Assembly: GCA_029259775.1 (NCBI GenBank)
Contig: JAJDEN010000008.1
Coordinates: forward strand, 248,001 to 312,000
Length of the DNA stretch: 64,000 nt
Reading direction: 5' to 3'
From: Planctomycetota bacterium
GTDB taxonomy: Bacteria > Planctomycetota > PLA2 > JAEUHO01
Made by a program: the position numbers and the translations under genes. This document shows positions 24,521 to 32,836 of the stretch, piece after piece. Positions within the stretch are counted from its first letter, which is position 1; each line of letters starts with the position of its first letter. Below the pieces are notes generated by a model. That model was given only the letters and a program-made list of their open reading frames with translations, was not told where the DNA came from and did not search any database.

Positions 24521-27427
24521 CTATCGAGAACCAAGCCAGGGGGCGTGGGCGTAGAGGTACCCCGGCTTGAAGGGCAGGCGGGCGCGCACGCGCACAAGCC
24601 ACTTTCCTTGGCCCGACGTGCCACCGAGGGGCACCGCGAAATCGAGGTCACCCTCACCCGTTTCCAGAGTCGGCTTCAGGGTAGGAGAACCGAGTTCTTT
24701 CCTCAGGCGAGGGCGAACCTCGACGGACGGAACTGCTTCCTCGAGGCCCGGTAGGAAGCACCGGAACTCGAGCGTAGGTGTGGTGAGCGCCAAGCGGCCG
24801 TGCCAGGCGACGAGCAAGTAGGTGCCTGCTTTCAGGACGCCGACCTCGGTGGCGGGGGGCTGGGCCCGGCCACGCGTGTCGCGTCGACGCTTCTTCTTCT
24901 TCGGATCGCTGGTCAGCGGCTTGGCGACCTGCACGTCGTGCAGCGCGAGGTCGGTGTGCAGCGCACCGAGGATCCAGAACGGGTGCGGCGTCGCCACGCC
25001 GCGCAGGCGCCCGCCCCTGGGACCGCGCACGAGGGTCGGGCGCTTCCAGGCGTCCTGCATCGCTTGCATGCCATCCTCGCGCAGGAAGGTTGTCACCGGT
25101 ACGAACACCACGGCCCGGCTGCGACCACGCACGTAGACGTGGTTCGCGGGCGCCTTGTCGGTGGCTTCCCAGTCGCGCGTGACGAACGCGGCGAAGCGCT
25201 CCGGAGCGACGTGCCCCGGCTTGACGCGCTTGCCCTGGAACATCCTCCGGAGCATCGGCGGCACATGGTCGCGACCGGGCGTGCGCCATGCCGCGAGGCG
25301 GATCCCAACCCACTGGAACGCGTTCTCGGGATAGGGGGGCGCGTCGGCGCCGCCACCGATCCAGTTGCGGCACGCCGGGCGCAGGACGAGCATCTCGCCG
25401 TCGGCCGCGCCGCCGCCCCGGATCACCTTGACCCAGCGGCCCATGAACCCGTGCTTGGACGTCTGGCCGGGATAGCCGGCGAACCACGATGAGGTCCACT
25501 CGGCGACGTTGCCCGTCATGTTGTGCAGACCGCACCAGCTGCGGCCGTCGAGTTGGTCGGGAACGCCGCCTCCCTTGGTGCCCTCCTTCTCGGTCTTCAT
25601 CCGGATGGGCTTGCCGTGGCTGTCCACCGGCAGCGTCGTGGTCTCGTGCTGCGCGTCGGTGCGCTGGCCGCCCCAGTTGGCGCGGCTGGCGTTCTTCACC
25701 CAGTCCGCGCCCCACGGAAACGCGTTGCCCTTGGGGCCGCGGGCGGCCCACTCCCACTCCTGCTCGGTGGGCAGGTGCATGCCGGCCCACTCGGCGAAGC
25801 GCTCGGCATCGTTGTAGGAGACAAAGCGCACGGGGTGGTCCTCGTGGCCGGCCGACGGCTTCATGTCGGGCCAGTGCTGCGGCGGACGGACGCTGTAGAA
25901 GTCCAGCTCCAGTCCGGCGGGCAGGGGCTCCAACCGCAACGCGAGCGCGGTGCGGTGTTCGTCGATCTCGCCCTTCGTGCGCCACACGAACAGCTTGTCC
26001 ATGCGCTTGCCAAGCGCGCGCCAGATGCGCCCCTTGTTGGCCCGGTAGAGCTGCAGCCAAACCGTTTGGTCCGGCCGGCGGCCTTCGTCTCGCGACTGGC
26101 CCACAAGGCGCGCGCCGATCGCTTCGAGCGTATCGGTGTCGCGGCCTGCCGTGGTGTAGGACGCGGTGTGGTCGCGGAGGTAGACGAGGTATTGCGCATT
26201 GCTCACCTCGTAGCGCCCGATGAAGTAGGGCCGCACGAACGCCCGGTGGCGCGGTGCCTCGTAGGTGAAGAACTTGCGATGCTCGATCGGCCGGCCCGCG
26301 AGCAAGGCGTCGAGGTCCTTGGCGTCGGTGCCGATCGGCACGTAGCCACCGTCCAGGAGCGCCATGCCAGGCGGTACGGGGACGTCGGGACGATCGCCCG
26401 CGTCGATGGGCAGCATGCCGGGCAGGGTGGGCAGGTGCGGCGGCGGCGTGCTGGGGAGACGCTCGTCGTCGGCGGGTGTGCCGTCCCTGTCCTGATCGTC
26501 TCTGTCCTGGCTGTCGCTGCCCTCGCGGGACGGCGCCTCGATCGGCGGCAACGGCTTGGGCGGGAGGGGACCCTGCTCGTCGTCCTCGGGCTTCACCGGC
26601 GCGACGTGGCGCTCGGGATCCGGCTGCTCGTCGGGCTCCGGGGGACGCGGCGGGACGGACGCCTGGCCACGCGTCGAAGCCGGGTGCGCGGCGGTGCCGG
26701 AAGGCGTGCTGTCGAAGCCACCGAAGAGGGCGACGGCGCCGAGGAGGAGGCCGCTGCCGAGGCCGGCGACGGCGAGGGGCTTGCCGAGCACGGTCTGGGT
26801 CAGGGCGGGCACACGCCGCAGGGCGTCCGCCGCGCACCACGGGATCGCGAGCATCAGGGCGAGCAGGGCCGGGGACACACGTCCCCTCAGCAGACGTGCG
26901 CCGCGGTGGAGCCGCGTGCGTACGGTCGCCTCGTTCACGTCGAGCAGCGCCGCCGTGTCCTTCGTGGACAAGCCCTCCAGGTGGCGGAGCACGACCGCGT
27001 CGCGGTAGGTCGAGGGCAACCGCGCCACGGCACCGCGTACGAGGACCTCCCGCTCGGCGTCGAGCATCTCTTGCTCGGGCGCGGCGGGCTCGCGCGGCTG
27101 GGCGAGCCTCTGGGCCAGCTCCCGCTGCCTTCCGTGCTTGGCCTTCCTGCGGTAGGCGAGCCGGATGACCGTTGTCAGCAGCCACGGCAGGACCGGCGCC
27201 TCGAGGTCCGAGCCGCGCTTGCGCAGGAGTGCCATGTAGGCGCCCTGCACCGCGTCCTCCGCATCCTGCGGTGCGCCGATGCGGCGTGCGACCGTGAGCA
27301 GCTTGGGACGTGTGCGCTCGACAAGCCGATCCATGGCCGCTTCGTCGCCGCTGAGGAGATAGCGGCGGACGAGCGGCTCGAGGGGATCGTTGCTGTCGTT
27401 GATGTCGCTCACACCCCAGTAGTGCAT
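24521..27427 (-). CDS. ECF sigma factor fused to a transmembrane FGE/SUMF1-like protein
   Basis: This 968-aa protein has a complete ECF sigma factor at its N-terminus: region 2 (QDAEDAVQGAYMALLRKRG) and region 4 (LPSTYRDAVVLRHLEGLSTKDTAALL with VNEATVRTRLHRG) within residues 15-185. One membrane helix follows (about 220-245), then an acidic Pro-rich linker. An FGE-sulfatase/SUMF1 domain follows (about 350-740: YFIGRYEVSNAQYLVYL, HLPTEQEWEWAARGP, NMTGNVAEWTSSW), then about 220 unassigned residues. FGE-like domains often bind ligands rather than convert sulfatases; the usual catalytic Cys pair is not evident. The layout suggests a sigma factor controlled across the membrane by its own extracytoplasmic domain. 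Confidence 0.88.
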   Translation of the reverse strand: MHYWGVSDINDSNDPLEPLVRRYLLSGDEAAMDRLVERTRPKLLTVARRIGAPQDAEDAVQGAYMALLRKRGSDLEAPVLPWLLTTVIRLAYRRKAKHGRQRELAQRLAQPREPAAPEQEMLDAEREVLVRGAVARLPSTYRDAVVLRHLEGLSTKDTAALLDVNEATVRTRLHRGARLLRGRVSPALLALMLAIPWCAADALRRVPALTQTVLGKPLAVAGLGSGLLLGAVALFGGFDSTPSGTAAHPASTRGQASVPPRPPEPDEQPDPERHVAPVKPEDDEQGPLPPKPLPPIEAPSREGSDSQDRDDQDRDGTPADDERLPSTPPPHLPTLPGMLPIDAGDRPDVPVPPGMALLDGGYVPIGTDAKDLDALLAGRPIEHRKFFTYEAPRHRAFVRPYFIGRYEVSNAQYLVYLRDHTASYTTAGRDTDTLEAIGARLVGQSRDEGRRPDQTVWLQLYRANKGRIWRALGKRMDKLFVWRTKGEIDEHRTALALRLEPLPAGLELDFYSVRPPQHWPDMKPSAGHEDHPVRFVSYNDAERFAEWAGMHLPTEQEWEWAARGPKGNAFPWGADWVKNASRANWGGQRTDAQHETTTLPVDSHGKPIRMKTEKEGTKGGGVPDQLDGRSWCGLHNMTGNVAEWTSSWFAGYPGQTSKHGFMGRWVKVIRGGGAADGEMLVLRPACRNWIGGGADAPPYPENAFQWVGIRLAAWRTPGRDHVPPMLRRMFQGKRVKPGHVAPERFAAFVTRDWEATDKAPANHVYVRGRSRAVVFVPVTTFLREDGMQAMQDAWKRPTLVRGPRGGRLRGVATPHPFWILGALHTDLALHDVQVAKPLTSDPKKKKRRRDTRGRAQPPATEVGVLKAGTYLLVAWHGRLALTTPTLEFRCFLPGLEEAVPSVEVRPRLRKELGSPTLKPTLETGEGDLDFAVPLGGTSGQGKWLVRVRARLPFKPGYLYAHAPWLGSR

Positions 27428-27517
27428 CTCGGCGGCCGTTCGTTCCGAGATTCGGGATTTCTTCCGTCCCGGTCACCAGGAGCCTCGCCGCCGCGTCCCC
27501 GTCTCGAGAACGCCTCC

Positions 27518-28291
27518 TCAGCCTACGCGCAACCGCGCGAGCGGGTCCTGGCGGAAGTACAAGCGCAGGGCGTCGTAGACCTCGGGCTGCTCCCGCTGCA
27601 AACGTTGTGGCTTCTCGAAGAAGGTCTCGACCGCCACCGCGAAGAACTCGGCTTCGTTGGTCGCGCCGTAGTGATCGAACACGCTCTTGCGATCATCGTG
27701 GGCATCGTCCTGCAGCTGCTCGAACGCGGCCGTCATCACCCGGCGCCACTCGTCGTAGTGCGCCAGCCGGTGCAGCAGGGGGGTGCCGTTGAAGAAGCCG
27801 TCGAGCGCATCGAGGCGGTGAGCGAACTCGTGCCACACAAGGTTGTGGCCATCGCGCGGATCGATGGGGCCATGCTTCGCGCTGTCCCAGGCCAGCATGA
27901 TCGGACCCCGGTAGTGCGCCTCGCCGAGGCGCTCCTCACCCTCCGTCGCGACGCCGTGGGCGTTGTACTGCTCGAAGGGCGACTCGTAGGTGGTCGGATG
28001 CACGATCACGGACGTGACGTCCTCGAAGTAGTCGTGCTCGATCTCCAGGATCAGCAGCGCGGCTTGCGAGGCGATGACGACCTTCATCTCCTCGGTCACC
28101 TGAAGGCCGCTGCCGCCCTCCCAGATCGTCTCCGCGACGAGCACGCGGGTGATGGCCTCCAACCGTGAGCGCTCGTCGGCGCTGAGGCGCTGGACGAACG
28201 GCTGGTCGTCCAGCCACGGACGCCAAGCCTCGGGCGTCGATTGCGCCAGGAGCTTGCGGCGTCGGCGGCGCCGCAGCCAGCCGAAGATCAC
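27518..28291 (-). CDS. mtfA: MtfA-type zinc peptidase (M90 family)
   Basis: This 257-aa protein matches MtfA over its full length. It has the zinc motif HEFAH (154-158), the downstream EAEFFAVAVETFFEKP with the third Glu ligand, and the upstream VIVHPTTYE. MtfA is a cytosolic aminopeptidase that in E. coli interacts with the Mlc repressor. Here the N-terminus is strongly basic (LRRRRRRK). The GTG start overlaps the stop of the VOC gene by 4 nt (GTGA), so both are translated from one mRNA. Confidence 0.92.
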   Translation of the reverse strand: MIFGWLRRRRRRKLLAQSTPEAWRPWLDDQPFVQRLSADERSRLEAITRVLVAETIWEGGSGLQVTEEMKVVIASQAALLILEIEHDYFEDVTSVIVHPTTYESPFEQYNAHGVATEGEERLGEAHYRGPIMLAWDSAKHGPIDPRDGHNLVWHEFAHRLDALDGFFNGTPLLHRLAHYDEWRRVMTAAFEQLQDDAHDDRKSVFDHYGATNEAEFFAVAVETFFEKPQRLQREQPEVYDALRLYFRQDPLARLRVG

Positions 28292-28662
28292 GCGACCCCT
28301 CCAGCCGCGGCCAGCAGCTCGATGCGGTTGCCGAAGGGGTCCTCGGTGAAGATCCGCGCGCGGCCATCCACGGGGGCGGCGGTCTTGATGGGGGCGCGGG
28401 CGGCTTCAAGCGTGGTCCTGGCGGCGGCGAGATCGGCGACCACGAGCGCCGGATGGGCCTTCTGCGCCGGCCGGAAGTCCGCTTCGATCCCGAGGTGCAC
28501 CTGGGCGCCGGCCAGCTCGAACCAGCATCCACCGTGCGAGCGCATCGGCTCGGGCTTCTCGAGCTCGTGGAGACCGAGCACGCCTGAGTAGAACGCGCGC
28601 GCCTCGGCCTCCCGGCCGGGCGGCATGGCGAGCTGGACGTGATCGAGACCCACGATGCGCAT
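28288..28662 (-). CDS. VOC-family (glyoxalase/bleomycin resistance-like) protein
   Basis: This 124-aa protein holds the paired beta-alpha-beta-beta-beta motifs of the VOC fold: LDHVQLAMP with AFYSGVLGL, and a C-terminal ARIFTEDPFGNRIELL. His8, the second-half acidic residue and Glu118 are candidate metal ligands. Substrate is unknown; detoxification or dioxygenase chemistry is usual. It is first in a two-gene operon with mtfA. TAGCCT ends 6 nt before the ATG. Confidence 0.87.
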   Translation of the reverse strand: MRIVGLDHVQLAMPPGREAEARAFYSGVLGLHELEKPEPMRSHGGCWFELAGAQVHLGIEADFRPAQKAHPALVVADLAAARTTLEAARAPIKTAAPVDGRARIFTEDPFGNRIELLAAAGGVA

Positions 28663-28668
28663 GCGCCC

Positions 28669-28674
28669 AGGCTA
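28669..28674 (-). promoter_or_regulatory. Putative -10 hexamer of the VOC-mtfA operon
   Basis: TAGCCT on the minus strand ends 6 nt before ATG 28662, and no Shine-Dalgarno sequence is visible. It fits the leaderless pattern. Confidence 0.45.
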
Positions 28675-28739
28675 CCGTCCCGACGGCGGTTCGCGCAGCG
28701 CGTAGACTCGCTGCGGTCCGAGGGACGGTGAGGAAATCG

Positions 28740-29747
28740 ATGCGACGACGCGTCACGACACTCTGCGCCTTGCTCCTGCTTGCTGCGACGGCCCTCGCGG
28801 AGGAGCCGGCACCCGCGCCGAGCGCGGCGCGGGCGATGCTCGACAAGGGCGACGTGGCGTTCCGCAGCCGGGACTACGCCGGTGCGACCGACCTCTACAA
28901 GGAGGCGATCGCGCTGGCGGAGAAGCACGAGGAGAGCGAGACCCTCGTCGAAGCGCCGGCCATGGCGGCACGCGGCCACCTGACCCGCGGCGACGCGAAG
29001 AGCGGCAGGCCCTTCATCGAGCGTGCGGGCAAGCTCGCCACGGACAAGCAGCCCCGCGGCTGGTCCCGCTACCTCGGCGTGCTCGGTCGCTTCGAGTGGA
29101 AGGACGGCGACAAGCCCAAGGCGACGAAGACCTTCGAGCGCATGTACGACTACTGCGTGAAGCACGAGCTGCACAGCCGCGCCGTGGATGCGGCGCACAT
29201 GGTCGCGATCACCGGCACGAAGGAGCAGCAGCTTGCGTGGGCGATGAAGGGCATCGCCGCCGCCGAAGCGGGCAAGCTCGACGGCTGGCTCGGCCCACTG
29301 TGGAACAACCTGGGCATCACGTACGGTGAGATGGGCAACCAGGAGAAGGCGCTCGACGCCTACAAGAAGGCGCGCGTCTACCACTGGAAAGGCACCAGCG
29401 AAGTCCCGAAGCTCGCGGCCGACTGGGCGATCGGCATGACGCTCCGCCGACTGAAGCGCGCCAAGGAAGCCAAGGCCTGGCTCCGGCCGGTCCTCGCGTG
29501 GTCCGAGCGGCGTCTGGCGGAGAAGCCGGGCAAGGAGCGCGGCGAATGGGTGGGCCTCGCGCTGCTCGAGCTGGGCCTCGTTGCCCAACAGGAGGGCAGG
29601 ACCAAGGACGCCCAGCGCGACCTCGAGCGTGCCAAGCCGTTGCTCGAGGTCGTCAACCTGGCCTCCTGGCATCCGGCGCTCTGGAAGGAGCTCACCGGCG
29701 CCCTGTCGGAGCTCGCCGCGAGCAGCCAGGCGCGTCCACCGCGTTGA
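28740..29747 (+). CDS. Secreted TPR protein
   Basis: This 335-aa protein has a signal peptide (about 1-21, ending LAEE) and TPR units, such as ARAMLDKGDVAFRSRDYAGATDLYKEAIAL and WNNLGITYGEMGNQEKALDAYKKA, then helical repeats to the end. ATG 28740 follows AGGA at 6 nt; the GTG at 28728 is an alternative. TAGACT at 28703-28708 is the probable -10. TPR proteins are protein-interaction scaffolds, and its partner is unknown. Confidence 0.82.
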   Translation: MRRRVTTLCALLLLAATALAEEPAPAPSAARAMLDKGDVAFRSRDYAGATDLYKEAIALAEKHEESETLVEAPAMAARGHLTRGDAKSGRPFIERAGKLATDKQPRGWSRYLGVLGRFEWKDGDKPKATKTFERMYDYCVKHELHSRAVDAAHMVAITGTKEQQLAWAMKGIAAAEAGKLDGWLGPLWNNLGITYGEMGNQEKALDAYKKARVYHWKGTSEVPKLAADWAIGMTLRRLKRAKEAKAWLRPVLAWSERRLAEKPGKERGEWVGLALLELGLVAQQEGRTKDAQRDLERAKPLLEVVNLASWHPALWKELTGALSELAASSQARPPR

Positions 29748-29916
29748 TCCGCGCGGGGTCGGCGACGTCACCTATCCGTAGCACTGGGCATCCCACGCAA
29801 CGTGAAAGTCCCTGTTTCAAGCCTTCTGGGCGCGGTCCGGCACTTGCTCTGCTCTTTGGCGGCACCACGCGACGCGGCACCACGCAGTCAGCCACTCCGA
29901 GTCTGGGAGAGTCCTC

Positions 29917-32073
29917 ATGCGCCCCGTCCACCTGCTTGTGCTTCCAATCCTTGCCGTGACCGTCGCCGCGGGGGCCCTCTTCGACAGCCCGCATGCGCGT
30001 CGCGCGGATGCGGGTCCGACCACCAAGCTCACGCCCAAGCAAGAGGCGCTGATCGAACTTGGCCGCCGGCTGTTCTTCGATCCGCTCGTCAGCCGCTCGG
30101 GCCGCCGCTCCTGCGCGTCGTGCCACGACCCGGATCACGGATTCTCTGATCCCGCGCGTGTGAGCGACGACGACTTCGGTCGCACGCGGCGACACAGCCA
30201 GACGCTGGTCGACGGCCACCTCAACCCCTCCGCTCACTGGGACGGCGAGTTCGAGACGGTCGAGGAGTTGGTCCTCGCTCGCGTGGGTGCGCTCAAGGGC
30301 CGCAAGAGCCGCCTCGCTCACGGCGCCTCGCTGCTCGAGGCGGTCTCCGATGATGCCTCCACCGAGATCGGCCCGGATTCGAACGGCAGCGGCACAGGAT
30401 TGGACGAGGAGGACGAGGTCGAAGACGAAGAAGACATCATCGACGACGGCGACGACGGCGGCGGTGGTGACGACGACAACCCCTACGGCGGTGACGGCGG
30501 CGGCAAGGGCCGCGGCGGCAAGGTCGACAAGAAGGGCGACGGCCTGGACAAGCCCGTCTCGAAGAAGGTGGGGCCGAGTTCGCCTGGCGCGAAGGGTCCC
30601 GAGTTCCGCAAGGCCGGCGAGGCGAAGCAGCCGGAAGCGGCGACGCCCGGCGCCAAGGCCGGCGCGAAGAAGGGCGAGCCCACGAAGTCTCCGAAGAAGG
30701 CCGCGCCCAAGGCTGCCAAGAAGGCCGCCAAGAAGGAGCCTGAAGAAGCGAAGCGGCCCACCCCCGAGGAACTGCGCGCCCGGGCCGAGAAGCTGCGCGC
30801 CGACCTGCGCAAGCTTCCGCTCGCCTCCGTGCGCCTCGAGCGCGGCGGCTTCTATGCCGAGGGCTTCACCGCGGCGTTCGGCAATGACACGATCTCCACG
30901 GCACGTATCGCGCGCGCCGTCGCGGCGTACTGCCGCTCCATCGAGAGCACCACATCGCCCTACGACCGCCATGCGTCGGGCGACACGTCAGCGTTGACGC
31001 CGTCCGCAGCACGGGGCCTCGCCCTGTTCCGTGGTCGCGCCGGATGCTCCACCTGCCACTCGATGAGCGGGCGGCGCGCGCCCTTCACCGACTTCGGCTT
31101 CCACAACACGGGCGTCACGTGGGACAGCCTGAGCCCCAAGGCGCGCCTCAAGCTCGGTCGCCAGGACGAGGTGTTCCGTCGCAAGAAGGACGATCTCGAG
31201 GATCCGCGCAAGGTTGATGAGGGCCGCGCGCGCATCAGCACGCTGCGACGCGACTTGCGCTCGTTCAAGACACCCACGCTCCGCGATGTCGCGCGCCGTG
31301 GTCCGTACATGCACGACGGTCGCTTCAAGACGCTCGAGGACGTCGTCCGCTATTACGCCGAAGGCACGAGCGATGATCCGGCCAAGGCCAAGGGCGTACA
31401 CGGTTTCGCCGCCAAGAAGCGTGACGTGGCCGACCTCGTCGCGTTCCTGAAGTCGCTCAGCGGCGACGTGCGACCGGGTCTCCCGGCGCGTCCGTGGCGC
31501 GCCCGTGCGGACGCCACGCGCCTCCGGTTCGTGGACGCGGACGGCAAGGCGTTGGCTGGGCTCAAGATCCGCCTGACGCCCGTCGGCGACGTCGCCGCCC
31601 GCGAAGTCCGTGGACTCGACGAGCTCCCGATGGCGACGACCGACGACCGCGGCTGGATTGCCTACCCGCGCACCAACCGCACGCACGTCCGGATCACGCT
31701 GCCGGGCGGCCTGTCGCTCGCGGACGGCGCGCTGGTGCCGGACACGTGCGCGAAGGCCAAGGTCGTCGTGCCGGTACGCGGCAAGACCATCGTGGTCGTG
31801 CGCCTGCCCGCAGGTGTCGCCGCGCCGGCCACGCTGGCCGCGGTGCACCAGGGCACGATCGTCCTGCCCGGCCACAGCGCTCCGCGCACGCGCCTGAGGC
31901 GCACCCACACGGTCGAGAGCGCAGGCGCGAACGTCGTGCGCTACGAGGGCTGGCTCCGCACGGACGTGCCGCACGAGGTGAAGGTCCACCTGCCGGGCCT
32001 GCACGGCAAGGCGATTGATGCGGTGCTGGGGGCCAAGGAAGCCGTTCGCATCGACGTCTCGGCGCGCCGCTGA
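29917..32073 (+). CDS. Di-heme cytochrome c peroxidase (CcpA/MauG type) with low-complexity insertion
   Basis: This 718-aa exported protein (signal 1-20) has two c-type heme motifs: CASCH (66-70) and CSTCH (377-381). Family features include LGRRLFFDP before heme 1, HSQTLVDGHLNPSAHWDGE, and FKTPTLRDVARRGPYMHDGRFKTLEDVVRYY after heme 2. It would reduce hydrogen peroxide in the periplasm. Between the two heme domains (about 145-295) lies an insertion absent from ordinary family members: an Asp/Glu/Gly-rich block, then a Lys/Ala/Pro-rich block. After residue about 520 a beta-rich C-terminal extension of roughly 200 residues follows, resembling carboxypeptidase-regulatory-like folds. Confidence 0.9.
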   Translation: MRPVHLLVLPILAVTVAAGALFDSPHARRADAGPTTKLTPKQEALIELGRRLFFDPLVSRSGRRSCASCHDPDHGFSDPARVSDDDFGRTRRHSQTLVDGHLNPSAHWDGEFETVEELVLARVGALKGRKSRLAHGASLLEAVSDDASTEIGPDSNGSGTGLDEEDEVEDEEDIIDDGDDGGGGDDDNPYGGDGGGKGRGGKVDKKGDGLDKPVSKKVGPSSPGAKGPEFRKAGEAKQPEAATPGAKAGAKKGEPTKSPKKAAPKAAKKAAKKEPEEAKRPTPEELRARAEKLRADLRKLPLASVRLERGGFYAEGFTAAFGNDTISTARIARAVAAYCRSIESTTSPYDRHASGDTSALTPSAARGLALFRGRAGCSTCHSMSGRRAPFTDFGFHNTGVTWDSLSPKARLKLGRQDEVFRRKKDDLEDPRKVDEGRARISTLRRDLRSFKTPTLRDVARRGPYMHDGRFKTLEDVVRYYAEGTSDDPAKAKGVHGFAAKKRDVADLVAFLKSLSGDVRPGLPARPWRARADATRLRFVDADGKALAGLKIRLTPVGDVAAREVRGLDELPMATTDDRGWIAYPRTNRTHVRITLPGGLSLADGALVPDTCAKAKVVVPVRGKTIVVVRLPAGVAAPATLAAVHQGTIVLPGHSAPRTRLRRTHTVESAGANVVRYEGWLRTDVPHEVKVHLPGLHGKAIDAVLGAKEAVRIDVSARR

Positions 32074-32105
32074 CCCTGAGCAGCTTTCGGGACGGCGTCT
32101 CAGGC

Positions 32106-32145
32106 AATCCTAAGGGTTCAAGCAGAGGATCGGCGCAGCTAGACT
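32106..32145 (+). promoter_or_regulatory. Promoter region of the two-component operon with AATCCTAAGG box
   Basis: AATCCTAAGG (32106-32115) lies upstream of TAGACT (32140-32145), a -10-like hexamer 25 nt before the response-regulator start. Near-copies CCTAAGG and AATCCAAGG lie upstream of the lipoprotein gene that follows the operon. An autoregulated binding site for the encoded regulator is possible. Confidence 0.4.
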
Positions 32146-32170
32146 TCCTAGCGAGGGGCTGCGCAGCGCC

Positions 32171-32836
32171 GTGAAACTCCTGCTTGTTGAAGACTCCGAA
32201 CGCCTCCGCCGCTCCCTCGAGCTCGGGCTGAGCCGCTCCGGCTTCGCCGTCGACGCCGTCGCCGACGGTGAGGAGGGCCTGGCCTATGCCCGTCATGGGA
32301 CGTACGACGCCATCGTCCTCGATCTCATGCTGCCCAAGTTGGATGGCCTCTCCCTCCTGCGGCAACTGCGCGAAGAGGGGCGCGACGTCCACGTGCTGAT
32401 CCTCTCGGCCCGGGATCAGGTGAGCGAGCGCATCGAGGGCCTGCGGCTCGGCGCGGACGACTACCTGACGAAGCCGTTCGCCTTCGAGGAACTCGTCGCG
32501 CGACTGCGAGCGCTGATACGACGCAAGTTCGGCAGCAAGAATCCGGTCCACGACGTGGCCGGGCTGCGCATCGACACCGGCGCGCGCATCGTGATGCGTG
32601 ACAACTCCGAGATCGAACTGACCCGCAACGAGTATGCGCTGCTCGAGTACCTCGTCGCCCGTCGCGGCCGCGTCGTCTCGAAGCGCGAGTTGCTCGATCA
32701 TCTCTACGCCGGCACGGCGCAGGGGTCCGAGAACGCCGTGGAGGTCTTCATCCACCAACTGCGCAAGAAGATCCACGTCAACGGCGACGGCGACGTGATC
32801 CGCACGCGCCGCGGTCATGGGTACGTGGTCGAGTGA
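32171..32836 (+). CDS. OmpR/PhoB-family response regulator
   Basis: This 221-aa protein has a receiver with the acidic residues of LLVEDSE, Asp51 (IVLDLMLP), the Ser/Thr of LILSAR and Lys of YLTKPF. A winged-helix DNA-binding domain follows (ELTRNEYALLEYLVARRGRVVSKRELLDHLY ... VEVFIHQLRKKI ... IRTRRGHGYVVE). It pairs with the histidine kinase encoded immediately downstream, whose GTG overlaps this gene's stop by 4 nt. It begins at GTG. Confidence 0.95.
   Translation: MKLLLVEDSERLRRSLELGLSRSGFAVDAVADGEEGLAYARHGTYDAIVLDLMLPKLDGLSLLRQLREEGRDVHVLILSARDQVSERIEGLRLGADDYLTKPFAFEELVARLRALIRRKFGSKNPVHDVAGLRIDTGARIVMRDNSEIELTRNEYALLEYLVARRGRVVSKRELLDHLYAGTAQGSENAVEVFIHQLRKKIHVNGDGDVIRTRRGHGYVVE

Noticed and set aside
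24521-27427. True formylglycine-generating enzyme
   Set aside because: The active-site Cys pair of copper-dependent FGE is not evident, there is no sulfatase nearby, and the domain is fused to a sigma factor.
25523-28168. An 881-codon plus-strand frame across the sigma-FGE gene and mtfA
   Set aside because: It crosses two well-supported minus-strand genes and has no recognisable motif.
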